Source of the DNA: Actinoalloteichus caeruleus DSM 43889
Lineage (GTDB): Bacteria > Actinomycetota > Actinomycetes > Mycobacteriales > Pseudonocardiaceae
DNA: 64,000 nt
Assembly: GCF_000429185.2 (NCBI RefSeq)
Contig: NZ_AUBJ02000001.1
Coordinates: forward strand, 248,001 to 312,000
Reading direction: 5' to 3'
In this document: one piece after another, positions 41,039-48,679 of the stretch
How the letters are laid out: every line of letters starts with the position of its first letter
Numbering within the stretch: position 1 is the first letter of the stretch
Program-made: the position numbers and the translations under genes
Notes under the pieces: generated by a model
What the model saw: the letters and a program-made list of their open reading frames with translations, nothing else
Told to the model about the DNA's origin: nothing
The model's database searches: none

Positions 41039-41046
41039 GGTAGCCA

Positions 41047-41080
41047 TTGACACGCTAGGAACCGCTCGTAGGATTGTCAA
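41047..41080. promoter_or_regulatory. Overlapping divergent promoters of the GntR-controlled cluster
   Basis: Plus strand: TTGACA (41047-41052), 16 bp, TAGGAT (41069-41074), reading into the DUF3830 gene. Minus strand: TTGACA (41080-41075), 17 bp, TAGCGT (41057-41052), reading into the 2-hydroxyacid dehydrogenase gene. The two interleave within 34 bases, so one bound regulator could block both. Confidence 0.6.
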
Positions 41081-41086
41081 CAATCC
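41069..41086. promoter_or_regulatory. GntR-type operator, copy 1
   Basis: TAGGATTGTCAACAATCC. The core ATTGTCAACAAT is an inverted repeat with one central asymmetry, fitting FCD-GntR operators. It covers the plus-strand -10 and the minus-strand -35 of the divergent promoters. Copies 2 and 3 lie at 42496 and 45784. Confidence 0.7.
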
Positions 41087-41202
41087 GCACAGGCACCACG
41101 GGGTACACCGCAACGGGCACGCGGAGACCACGACGAGACAACGCCGGTCGTCGCGCACCACCTCCCAACCAGGTCCAGTCTCCACCGCCCGGAGGTTCCG
41201 GT

Positions 41203-41697
41203 ATGCCGAAGTACATGTCGATCGAGCTCGCGAAGCGCGGAGTGTCCTGCGTCGCCGAACTGCTCGAGAAGGACGCCCCCCGAACCTGCGCGGCCGTCTG
41301 GGAGGCGCTGCCCCAGGCCGGGGACGTCCACCACGCGAAGTACGCGCGCAACGAGGTCTACACGATGGTGCCCCACTTCGCCGAGGTGGAGCCGGGACTG
41401 GAGAACCCGACGGTCACGCCGATCCCCGGTGACGTCGTGTACTTCGCCTTCCCCGGCGGCATGCTCGACCGGGACTTCAAGGAGGAGAAGGGCATCGGGC
41501 ACCTGCCAGGGGTGATCGACCTCGCGATCTTCTACGGGCGAAACAACCTGCTGCTCAACGGTGACGTGGGCTGGGTCCCCGGCAACGTGTACGCCACCAT
41601 CGTCGAGGGGCTCCCGTTGATGGCCGAGGCGTGCCACGACGTGTGGAGATCCGGCAGCGTCGGCGAGCGGCTCATCTACCGGCGTCACGCGGGCTGA
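41203..41697 (+). CDS. DUF3830 family protein
   Basis: 164 residues, ATG 41203 behind GGAGG. The sequence (ELAKRGVSCVAELLEKDAPRT; ALPQAGDVHHAKYARNEVYT; TVTPIPGDVVYFAFPGG) matches the DUF3830 family, which I recall as a cyclophilin-like beta-barrel of unknown function. It is first in a plus-strand operon with two racemase-like genes and the regulator. Members recur near racemases and amidases in other bacteria as far as I remember, so a role in the same pathway is likely. The reaction is unknown. Confidence 0.82.
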   Translation: MPKYMSIELAKRGVSCVAELLEKDAPRTCAAVWEALPQAGDVHHAKYARNEVYTMVPHFAEVEPGLENPTVTPIPGDVVYFAFPGGMLDRDFKEEKGIGHLPGVIDLAIFYGRNNLLLNGDVGWVPGNVYATIVEGLPLMAEACHDVWRSGSVGERLIYRRHAG

Positions 41698-41710
41698 TGG
41701 TGGGTCCGAA

Positions 41711-42469
41711 GTGCCGCCCGAGGGTCTCGGGGCTGTCGGCGGTCCATTCCTGCACGACGGGATCGGCGTCGTCGCCCCCTTCGATTTCGCGCTCGACCGC
41801 GAGTTGTGGCGGTGGGTCCCTCCCGAGGCGACCCTCCACCTGACCCGGGTGCCGTTCGTCCCGGTCCCGGTGACGGTGGAGATGGCCACGATGATTAGTG
41901 ACGAGGAGGCCGTCCACCGCGCCGCGCGTGACCTGCTCGCCCCCGAGCCGAAGGTGTTGGCCTACGCCTGCACCTCGGGCAGTTTCGTCAACGGGGCGCG
42001 GGGGGAGCACGCCCTGACGTCGATCATGCTCGAGGCCGGCGCCCCGGCGGCCGTCACCGCCTCCGGGGCGCTGGTCGAGGCGCTGTCCGTGCTCGGGGTG
42101 ACCCGCCTCGCGGTCGCCACCCCCTACGTGGACAGCATCAACGAACGCCTGGTCTCGTTCCTGGGCGAGTTCGGCGTGCGCGCCGTGTCCTGCCAGGGGC
42201 TCGGGTTGCTGGGCCAGATCTGGAAGGTCTCCTACCAGGAGGTCGTCGAGATCGTCCGGCTCGTCGACCGCCCGGACGCCGAAGCCGTCTTCGTCAGCTG
42301 CACCAACGTGCCCACCTACGACGTGATCCCCCTGTTGGAGCGCCTCCTCGGCAAACCCGTGCTGACGGCCAACCAGGTGACCATGTGGGGAGCTCTCCGC
42401 CTGTTGGGGCGGAGCGCGGCGGCCGAGGACCAGCGGTTGATCCGTTCCAGTCACATGTCGGCCGCCTGA
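41711..42469 (+). CDS. Asp/Glu racemase-superfamily protein (maleate isomerase-like), paralogue 1
   Basis: 252 residues, GTG 41711. Both active-site cysteines of the superfamily are visible: C87 in YACTSGSFVNG and C197 in VSCTNVPTYDVIP. The spacing and flanking motifs match maleate cis-trans isomerase and related enzymes rather than true amino acid racemases, and GKPVLTANQVTMWGALRL near the end is typical of that group. Such enzymes isomerise or decarboxylate dicarboxylates by cofactor-free cysteine chemistry. It follows the DUF3830 gene after 13 bases and precedes a paralogue. Confidence 0.85.
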   Translation: MPPEGLGAVGGPFLHDGIGVVAPFDFALDRELWRWVPPEATLHLTRVPFVPVPVTVEMATMISDEEAVHRAARDLLAPEPKVLAYACTSGSFVNGARGEHALTSIMLEAGAPAAVTASGALVEALSVLGVTRLAVATPYVDSINERLVSFLGEFGVRAVSCQGLGLLGQIWKVSYQEVVEIVRLVDRPDAEAVFVSCTNVPTYDVIPLLERLLGKPVLTANQVTMWGALRLLGRSAAAEDQRLIRSSHMSAA

Positions 42470-42495
42470 ACCGGGCGACCCATCACCACGAAGTG

Positions 42496-42513
42496 TAGGA
42501 TTGTCGACAATTC
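42496..42513. promoter_or_regulatory. GntR-type operator, copy 2
   Basis: TAGGATTGTCGACAATTC, with the perfect 12-bp core ATTGTCGACAAT. It lies 100 bases before the second racemase-like gene and again begins with a -10-like TAGGAT, so it probably controls an internal promoter. Confidence 0.7.
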
Positions 42514-42614
42514 CCGAGGTCGGCGTCGTTCCGCCAGGAGCGGCGCCGTGGGTGTCGGCAGCTGGAGACCACCGTCGCCCGGAGGGGCGCGTCGAGACAA
42601 CCGGAGGTGCGTTC

Positions 42615-43343
42615 GTGACCGTGACGGTCGGCATTCTCTACCCGGGTTACAGCGCGGAGGACGACTACCCGAGGCTGGAGGGCCAGCTCGGAGGTGGGGT
42701 GCGGCTTCCCCTGGTGCACACCCTGATGCGCGAGGACGCCCACCGTGTCGACGCCCTGCTCGACGTCGGCGGCGAGGACGTCCTCGCGGACGGTGCCGCC
42801 GCGCTCGCGGGGCACGCGCCCGACGCGGTGGTGTGGGCCTGCACGTCCGGGAGTTTCGTCTTCGGGTGGGAGGGGGCCCACACGCAGGTGGAGAAGCTCG
42901 CCGCCGCGGCGGGCGTACCCGCGTCCAGCACCTCCTTCGCGTTCGTCCGGGCAGCCAGGGCCCTGGGGGTGAGCCGCGTCGCCGTGGCCGCGACCTACCC
43001 CGCCGACGTCGCCGAGCGGTTCGTGGAGTTCCTCGGTCGAGCCGGCATCCGGGCGCTCACCCTCACGAGCAGGGGCATCGTGACGGCGGCCGAGGTGGGG
43101 ACGCTGGGGGAGGACGACGTCCTCGATTTCGTGGCGGCCAACGACCACGTCGACGCCGAGGCCGTCCTGGTCCCCGACACCGCCCTGCACACCGCGAGCC
43201 TGCTGGACCGGCTGGACGAGCGGCTCGGGAAGCCCGTGCTCACCGCCAACCAGGTGAGCGTGTGGGAAGGACTGCGGTTGGCCGGGCGGACGGCCACCGC
43301 CGGGCTGGGGGCGCTGTCCAGACCCCAGCCCGTCACTGAGTGA
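42615..43343 (+). CDS. Asp/Glu racemase-superfamily protein, paralogue 2 with one catalytic Cys replaced
   Basis: 242 residues, GTG 42615 behind GGAGG; earlier in-frame codons lie across the operator. The first cysteine is kept (C76 in WACTSGSFVFG), but where paralogue 1 has its second cysteine this protein has Asp188 (LVPDTALHTASLLD). The end (GKPVLTANQVSVWEGLRL) is close to paralogue 1. Single-cysteine members of the superfamily, such as arylmalonate decarboxylase, keep the other cysteine, so this arrangement is different. It may act with paralogue 1 as a heteromeric partner or catalyse another reaction. Confidence 0.83.
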   Translation: MTVTVGILYPGYSAEDDYPRLEGQLGGGVRLPLVHTLMREDAHRVDALLDVGGEDVLADGAAALAGHAPDAVVWACTSGSFVFGWEGAHTQVEKLAAAAGVPASSTSFAFVRAARALGVSRVAVAATYPADVAERFVEFLGRAGIRALTLTSRGIVTAAEVGTLGEDDVLDFVAANDHVDAEAVLVPDTALHTASLLDRLDERLGKPVLTANQVSVWEGLRLAGRTATAGLGALSRPQPVTE

Positions 43344-43385
43344 GGCCGGGCGGGGACGACCGCCCGGTGGGGAGGAGAGGGTGAC

Positions 43386-44066
43386 GTGGTCAGCCTGACG
43401 GAGGACACGACACCGGGCGGAATCGCGCCACTCGCGCGCAGGTCCACGGCGGAGATCGTCGCGGAACGGCTGCGGGAGGCCATCATGCACGGCGGGCTCC
43501 CGCCGGGCAGTCAACTGGGTGAGATCGACCTGGCCAACCGGCTGGGCGTGAGCCGTGGGCCGCTGCGCGAGGCCATGCAGCGGCTGGTGCAGGAGGGCCT
43601 GCTGCGCAGCGAACCGCACCGGGGCCTCTTCGTCAGCACCCTGGACGAGGAGGAGATCCGCGACGTCTACACGGCAAGGCTCGCGGTGGAGGGCGCGGCC
43701 TGCCAGCTCATCATGCGGGGCGACCGCGCCCTCGCCGTGTCGGAGCTGACCTCCGCCCACCAGCGGATGGTGGCCGCCGCTGCCGCCGACGACCGGATCG
43801 CCTTCAGTGATGCCGACCAACTGTTCCACCAACGCCTGGTCGCCGTGTCGGGCAGTCAGCGGCTGGAGCGCATGGCGCAGACCCTGCTGGTGGAGACCAG
43901 GATGTGCCTCACCGCGCTCCAGGAGACCTACCGGCCTTCCGGGGACACCGTCGAGGAACACCGCCTCCTGGTGGACGCCATCGAACAGGGGGACGAACGG
44001 CTGCTGCTGGAGCGGCTGGAAGCGCACATGACCGAGGCGGTGGAGCGCCTGACGAGCGCCTCCTGA
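43386..44066 (+). CDS. GntR-family regulator, FCD subfamily
   Basis: 226 residues, GTG 43386 behind GGGGAGGAGAGGG. The winged helix (IVAERLREAIMHGGLPPGSQ; LANRLGVSRGPLREAMQRL; LLRSEPHRGLFVSTL) is followed by the all-helical FCD ligand domain, with DADQLFHQRLVAVSGS and EHRLLVDAIEQGD supplying the usual Asp/His metal ligands. It closes the plus-strand operon. Three copies of TAGGATTGTCRACAATYC in the cluster match the palindrome type bound by FCD regulators, so it is very probably the local repressor released by a pathway acid. Confidence 0.93.
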   Translation: MVSLTEDTTPGGIAPLARRSTAEIVAERLREAIMHGGLPPGSQLGEIDLANRLGVSRGPLREAMQRLVQEGLLRSEPHRGLFVSTLDEEEIRDVYTARLAVEGAACQLIMRGDRALAVSELTSAHQRMVAAAAADDRIAFSDADQLFHQRLVAVSGSQRLERMAQTLLVETRMCLTALQETYRPSGDTVEEHRLLVDAIEQGDERLLLERLEAHMTEAVERLTSAS

Positions 44067-44231
44067 GGTCCGTCCGAGGTCCGGCCGGCGCCGCTTGAGC
44101 GTTCGGCTCCGTGCGGCGCGCGGCCGGGCCCGGCCCCCGGGCGCGCACCGGCGGTGGTGCCGGGCGGACCTACCGCCAGGAGGGCCACGCGGAGGTGGGA
44201 CGGCCGGCGGGATGGCCTCCCGAGCGGAGCC

Positions 44232-45722
44232 TCAGAATCCGATGTTCACCAGCTTCGTCTCCAGGAACTCGTCGATGCCGGTGTGACCGCCCTCGCGTCC
44301 GACGCCCGAGTGCTTGATCCCGCCGAAGGGCGCCGCCGGGTTGGACACCAGGCCCTGGTTCAGACCCACCATGCCGGTCTCCAGGCCCTCGGCCATGCGC
44401 AGGCCCCTGGCGAGGTCCCGGGTGTAGACGTAGCTGACGAGGCCGTACTCCGTGTTGTTCGCGGCTGACAACGCCTCCTCCTCGGTGTCGAACGCCGAGA
44501 TCGGGGCGACCGGGCCGAAGATCTCCTCCGACGACATCCGGGCCTCCCACGGCACGTCCTGCAACACCGTCGGCGTGAAGAAGTGACCGCCGCGCAGTCG
44601 TTCGTCGGTGGGCACGTCACCTCCCACCACGACCCGGGCCCCGCGGTCCACGGCGTCCCGCACCAGGGTGCGGACCTTCTCCTGCGCCCGGGCATCGATC
44701 AACGGACCGACCTGGGTGCTGTCCTCCACACCGGGACCGAGGCGGAGCGCGCTCATCCGCTCGGCCAGCCGCCGCCCGAACTCCTCGGCGACGCCCCGCT
44801 GGGCGTAGATGCGGTTGGCCGCGGTGCAGGCCTCGCCCATGTTGCGCATCTTGGCGGTCATCGCGCCGTCCACCGCCGCGTCGAGGTCGGCGTCGTCGAA
44901 GACGACGAACGGGGCGTTGCCACCCAGTTCCATCGACACCCGCAGGACCTGCTGCGCGGACTGCTCGATGAGCCGCCGCCCCACGGCGGTGGAACCGGTG
45001 AAGGAGATCTTCCGCGCCCTCGGGTCGCGGATGAGCGGTTCGACCACACCGCCCGCGTCCGTCGCCGGCACCACGTTGAGCACCCCGGGGGGCAGCCCCG
45101 CGTCCTTGAGGATGCCCGCGAGGGCGAGCATCGACAGCGGGGTCTGGTGCGCGGGTTTGATCACCATGGTGCAGCCGGCGGCGATGGCGGGGCCGATCTT
45201 CCTCGTCCCCATCGCCATCGGGAAGTTCCACGGCGTGACGAAGAGGCAGGGGCCGACCGGTTGGCGCATGACCAGGAAACGGCTGGCCCCGTTGGGGGCG
45301 ACCTGGTAGCCGCCGTCGATGCGGACCGCCTCCTCGGAGAACCAGCGGAAGAACTCCGCCGCGTAGGCGATCTCGCCGCGCGCGTCGGCGAGGGGCTTGC
45401 CGTTCTCCCTCGTCATCAGCACGGCGAGCTCGTCCTGGCGGCGCATGAGCTCCTCGAACGCCCGGCGCAGGATCTCCCCGCGCTCCCTGGGCGGGTGGGC
45501 CGCCCAGGAGGCCTGCGCGGCGACGGCGGCGTCGAGGGCCGCGGTCCCGTCCGAGGGCGAGGCGTCCGCCACCTCGCAGAGGAGTTCCCCGCTCGCCGGG
45601 TCCCGGACCTCGAAGGTGGCCCCGCCCGTGGCCGGCACCCACTCGCCGTCGATGAACAGGTCCTTCGGGGTGTGGGCGAGGAGATCGCCCCGTGCGGTGG
45701 CGTGCTGCTGGGTACCGGTCAT
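44232..45722 (-). CDS. gabD: NAD(P)-dependent aldehyde dehydrogenase, succinate-semialdehyde type
   Basis: 496 residues from ATG 45722. Both catalytic residues are in place: E265 (VSMELGGNAP) and C299 (MGEACTAANR), 34 apart. GPCLFVTPWNFPMAMGTRKI and EEIFGPVAPISAF fit the GabD group. It would oxidise a semialdehyde such as succinate semialdehyde to the acid. It is divergent from the aminotransferase gene; a GntR operator and an ATGCAACC inverted repeat lie between them. Together the two enzymes would convert an omega-amino acid into a dicarboxylic acid. The symbol reflects the family; the true substrate may differ. Confidence 0.88.
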   Translation of the reverse strand: MTGTQQHATARGDLLAHTPKDLFIDGEWVPATGGATFEVRDPASGELLCEVADASPSDGTAALDAAVAAQASWAAHPPRERGEILRRAFEELMRRQDELAVLMTRENGKPLADARGEIAYAAEFFRWFSEEAVRIDGGYQVAPNGASRFLVMRQPVGPCLFVTPWNFPMAMGTRKIGPAIAAGCTMVIKPAHQTPLSMLALAGILKDAGLPPGVLNVVPATDAGGVVEPLIRDPRARKISFTGSTAVGRRLIEQSAQQVLRVSMELGGNAPFVVFDDADLDAAVDGAMTAKMRNMGEACTAANRIYAQRGVAEEFGRRLAERMSALRLGPGVEDSTQVGPLIDARAQEKVRTLVRDAVDRGARVVVGGDVPTDERLRGGHFFTPTVLQDVPWEARMSSEEIFGPVAPISAFDTEEEALSAANNTEYGLVSYVYTRDLARGLRMAEGLETGMVGLNQGLVSNPAAPFGGIKHSGVGREGGHTGIDEFLETKLVNIGF

Positions 45723-45752
45723 GATCCCGACCTTCCCTCCGCGGGTGTGGAC

Positions 45753-45776
45753 ATGCAACCGCTGGGATGGTTGCAT
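45753..45776. promoter_or_regulatory. Perfect 8-bp inverted repeat between the dehydrogenase and aminotransferase genes
   Basis: ATGCAACC-N8-GGTTGCAT. It is centred 42 bases upstream of the dehydrogenase start and next to the GntR operator. It could be an operator of another regulator or a hairpin in the dehydrogenase leader. Confidence 0.5.
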
Positions 45777-45783
45777 GGACGAT

Positions 45784-45800
45784 GATTGTCGACAATCCTA
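45784..45800. promoter_or_regulatory. GntR-type operator, copy 3
   Basis: GATTGTCGACAATCCTA, the reverse orientation of the same motif with the perfect core ATTGTCGACAAT. It fills the spacer of a possible plus promoter (TGGACG 45776, TACAGT 45799) for the aminotransferase gene and lies upstream of the divergent dehydrogenase gene. Confidence 0.7.
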
Positions 45801-45816
45801 CAGTGGGAGTGCGATC

Positions 45817-47073
45817 ATGGCCCAGCTCTCTCCTCAGCTCAAGCAGGCCACTCCGGTGCGAGCCGTCCGAGGTTCCGGGGTGTACCTCTACGACGCGGAG
45901 GACCGGACCTACCTGGACTTCACCTCCGGAATCGGCGTTGTCAACACCGGGCACTGCCACCCCCGGGTGGTCGAGGCCGCGCAGCGCCAGGTCGGGAAGC
46001 TCATCCACGGCCAGTACACGACGGTGCTGCACGAACCGCTGCTCGAACTCACCGAACGGCTCGGCGAGGTCCTCCCTGCGGGGCTGGACTCGGTCTTCTA
46101 CCTCAACTCCGGGAGCGAGGCCGTCGAGGCCTCGGTACGCCTGGCACGGCACGTGACGGGCCGGCAGAACATCGTGGTCTTCCAGGGCGGGTTCCACGGG
46201 AGGACGATGGGAGCGGCGGCCCTCACGACCGCCGGGACCAAGTTCCGCGCCGGCCTGGGCCCGCTGATGCCGGGGGCGGCCGTCTCGCCCTACCCCTTCG
46301 CCTACCGCTACGGCTGGTCGGAGGAGCAGGCGGTGGAGTTCGCCCTCCGCGAGCTGGACTACCTGCTCCGGACCGTCAGCGCACCCGCGGACACCGCCGC
46401 CTTCATGGTCGAACCGGTCCTCGGCGAAGGCGGCTACGTGCCGGCCCCGGCGGGGTTCCTGGCCGGACTGCGCCAGCGGGCCGACGAACACGGTGTCCTG
46501 CTCATCCTCGACGAGGTCCAGACGGGCTTCGGCCGCACCGGCCGGTTCTGGGGCCACGAGCACCACGGCGGGGTCCGCGCGGACATCCTCATTACCGCGA
46601 AAGGCCTCGCCAGCGGCTTCCCGCTCTCGGCCATCGCCGCGCCGGCGGAACTGATGAGCCAGGCGTGGCCGGGCTCGCAGGGGGGCACCTACGGCGGCAA
46701 CGCGGTCGCCTGCGCCGCCGCGATCGCCACCCTGGAGGTGATCCGGAGCGAGGCCCTCGTCGAGAACGCCGAGGAGATGGGACGCCGGCTGCTGGAGGGG
46801 ACCAGGAAGATCGCGGTCGACCACGCCACCATCGGCGACGTCCGGGGCCTCGGCCTCATGATCGGTGTCGAGTTCACCGGCGCCGACGGCGAGCCCCGGC
46901 CCGACCTGGCGCAGCGGGCGCACAAGGAGGCCGCGGACCGGGGACTGCTCCTCCTCACCTGCGGCGCCCACGGCAACACGGTACGGATGATCCCGCCGCT
47001 GGTCGTCAACGCCGAGCAGGTGGACGACGCCCTCACCCGGTGGCAGGAGGCGGTCCAGGCGGCCACCTCCTGA
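45817..47073 (+). CDS. gabT: Class-III PLP aminotransferase (4-aminobutyrate/omega-amino acid type)
   Basis: 418 residues from ATG 45817 behind GGGAG. Class-III hallmarks are the FYLNSGSEAVEASVRLAR cofactor region, VFQGGFHGRTMGA, LLILDEVQTGFGRTGRFWG and the PLP lysine K262 in ILITAKGLASGFPLS. Such enzymes move an omega-amino group to a 2-oxo acid. The divergent succinate-semialdehyde-type dehydrogenase is the natural next step. It ends the GntR-controlled cluster. GABA, beta-alanine or another omega-amino acid are all possible substrates; the symbol is a family label. Confidence 0.88.
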   Translation: MAQLSPQLKQATPVRAVRGSGVYLYDAEDRTYLDFTSGIGVVNTGHCHPRVVEAAQRQVGKLIHGQYTTVLHEPLLELTERLGEVLPAGLDSVFYLNSGSEAVEASVRLARHVTGRQNIVVFQGGFHGRTMGAAALTTAGTKFRAGLGPLMPGAAVSPYPFAYRYGWSEEQAVEFALRELDYLLRTVSAPADTAAFMVEPVLGEGGYVPAPAGFLAGLRQRADEHGVLLILDEVQTGFGRTGRFWGHEHHGGVRADILITAKGLASGFPLSAIAAPAELMSQAWPGSQGGTYGGNAVACAAAIATLEVIRSEALVENAEEMGRRLLEGTRKIAVDHATIGDVRGLGLMIGVEFTGADGEPRPDLAQRAHKEAADRGLLLLTCGAHGNTVRMIPPLVVNAEQVDDALTRWQEAVQAATS

Positions 47074-47311
47074 GGTGTCCACACCGGATGGCCGCCGGTG
47101 AAGTCCCGAGTGTCCACGGAATTGATCCAAACCGGTGTGGCCCATGACACCGCTCGGTATTGTCGCGACTACGACGCGAGAGGGTTCCAGTTCGTGAGGA
47201 TGTGAGTGCGGTGGTGTGGTCTGCGCGGCGTCCGGCGGGGTCCGGCGAGCTTCCGGTGGACCAGCGGACCCCACCCGCTCAACCCGCTCGGCCGGGGCGA
47301 GGTGGGGCACG

Positions 47312-48679
47312 GTGACCGGACCGGCGACGCCGGTCACCTCCCCACGTCCCGCTCGCCGGCTCCGACGCCGCCGATCGCGTGGGGCGTTCAGCGGGTGGCA
47401 CACCACACCGGGACGCCTGTCGCTCATCGCCGTGGGCCTCGTCGTCGCCAGTGTCCTCGCCGGCCTGGTCGGGGCGATCGGGGCGCACCGCAAGGCGGTG
47501 GCGCTCGACGAACTCGTCACGAGGAGCGAGCCCCTCAGCGTCGCCGCCCAGGACCTCTACGCGGCGCTCTCCGACGCGGACGCGACGGCGGCGACCTCGT
47601 TCCTCACCGGCGGCACGGAGCCGGCCGAGGTGCGTGACCGGTACTCGCTGAACATCGCCCGGGCGGCCGCGGCCCTCACCCGGGCGGCGCACGGCGTGGA
47701 CGCGGCCGGAGCGGACGCCGCTCCGGTGACCCGCCTGGCCGCCCAGTTACCGATCTACGCCGGCCTGGTCGAGACGGCACGGGCGAACCACCGCCAGGGG
47801 AACCCGGTCGGAGCCGCCTACCTCCGGTTGGCCTCGGGTGGGCTGATGCAACAGGACATGCTGCCCGAGGCCCGGGAGCTGTACCAGGGGGAGTCGGCGG
47901 CGGTCTCGGCCGACCGGGAACGCGCCGCCGCGCCACCGGTGGCGGAGGTGACGTCCGGACTGGTGCTCCTGGCCGGGCTCGTCGGTGCCCAGCTGTACCT
48001 CCACCGCCGGACGCGGCGGGTGTTCAACATCGGGCTCGTCGGCGCGACCCTGGCCGCCGTCGCCTGGCTGGGGTGGTTGGTGCTGTCCCACCTCAGTGTG
48101 GCCGGGCACCTGGAGGACAGCAGGGTGCACGGCTCCGACCAGGTCAACGTGCTGGCCAGCGCCCGGATCGCCGCCCTGGAGGCACGGACCGGGGAGACCC
48201 TCGTCCTCGTCGCCCAGGGGACGGGGCAGGAGTACGAGGAGGACTTCGACACCGCCTTCGCCCACCTGTTGGGTGAGGACGGGAACAGCGGGTTGTTGGG
48301 GCGGGCCAGGGAGATGGCCACGGACGACCGGGTGCGGCACTCCGTCGAGGAGGCGACGAGGGCGGCGCGTTCCTGGCTGCGGGGCTACGGGGTCGCCCGG
48401 GACCACGACCGGCGCGGCGAGTACGACGAGGCGGTGGCGGTGACGGTGGGCCACGGCACCACCTCGGGGGACGGGACCGGCGGGACCGGTGCGGACTTCG
48501 GCAGCGTCGAACGCGGCCTCCACGACGCCGTCGAGGTGACCCGCGACGAGTTCGCCGTCCGCGCCGCCCAGGCGCAGTCCCTGCTCCCCGGCCAGGTCCC
48601 CGCCGCACTCGTGCTCGCCGCGCTCGTCGCCACGGGATCCGCCGTCGGGATCGGACAGCGGGTGAGGGAGTACCGATGA
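47312..48679 (+). CDS. glnX: GlnX-like membrane sensor
   Basis: 455 residues from GTG 47312 behind GAGGTGGGG; the frame is open further upstream without support. There is one N-terminal membrane segment (LSLIAVGLVVASVLAGLVGAIG), a helical extracytoplasmic domain, two central segments (GLVLLAGLVGAQLYL; NIGLVGATLAAVAWLGWLVL), a second helical domain and a C-terminal segment. The layout resembles chemoreceptor-like sensor domains and GlnX of mycobacteria. Its stop overlaps the start of a GlnH-like lipoprotein gene, then comes PknG, the same trio as Rv0412c-Rv0410c. In mycobacteria the trio reports extracellular Asp/Glu to PknG; that role is inferred here. Confidence 0.82.
   Translation: MTGPATPVTSPRPARRLRRRRSRGAFSGWHTTPGRLSLIAVGLVVASVLAGLVGAIGAHRKAVALDELVTRSEPLSVAAQDLYAALSDADATAATSFLTGGTEPAEVRDRYSLNIARAAAALTRAAHGVDAAGADAAPVTRLAAQLPIYAGLVETARANHRQGNPVGAAYLRLASGGLMQQDMLPEARELYQGESAAVSADRERAAAPPVAEVTSGLVLLAGLVGAQLYLHRRTRRVFNIGLVGATLAAVAWLGWLVLSHLSVAGHLEDSRVHGSDQVNVLASARIAALEARTGETLVLVAQGTGQEYEEDFDTAFAHLLGEDGNSGLLGRAREMATDDRVRHSVEEATRAARSWLRGYGVARDHDRRGEYDEAVAVTVGHGTTSGDGTGGTGADFGSVERGLHDAVEVTRDEFAVRAAQAQSLLPGQVPAALVLAALVATGSAVGIGQRVREYR

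Noticed and set aside
47079-47140. CCACACCGG/CCGGTGTGG inverted repeat after the aminotransferase gene
   Set aside because: The 44-base loop makes it a weak terminator, and nothing supports an operator role, so it is not listed as a feature.
44617-47520. A 967-codon open frame on the minus strand
   Set aside because: It overlaps the aminotransferase antisense and the dehydrogenase in a wrong frame; both real genes have catalytic motifs.
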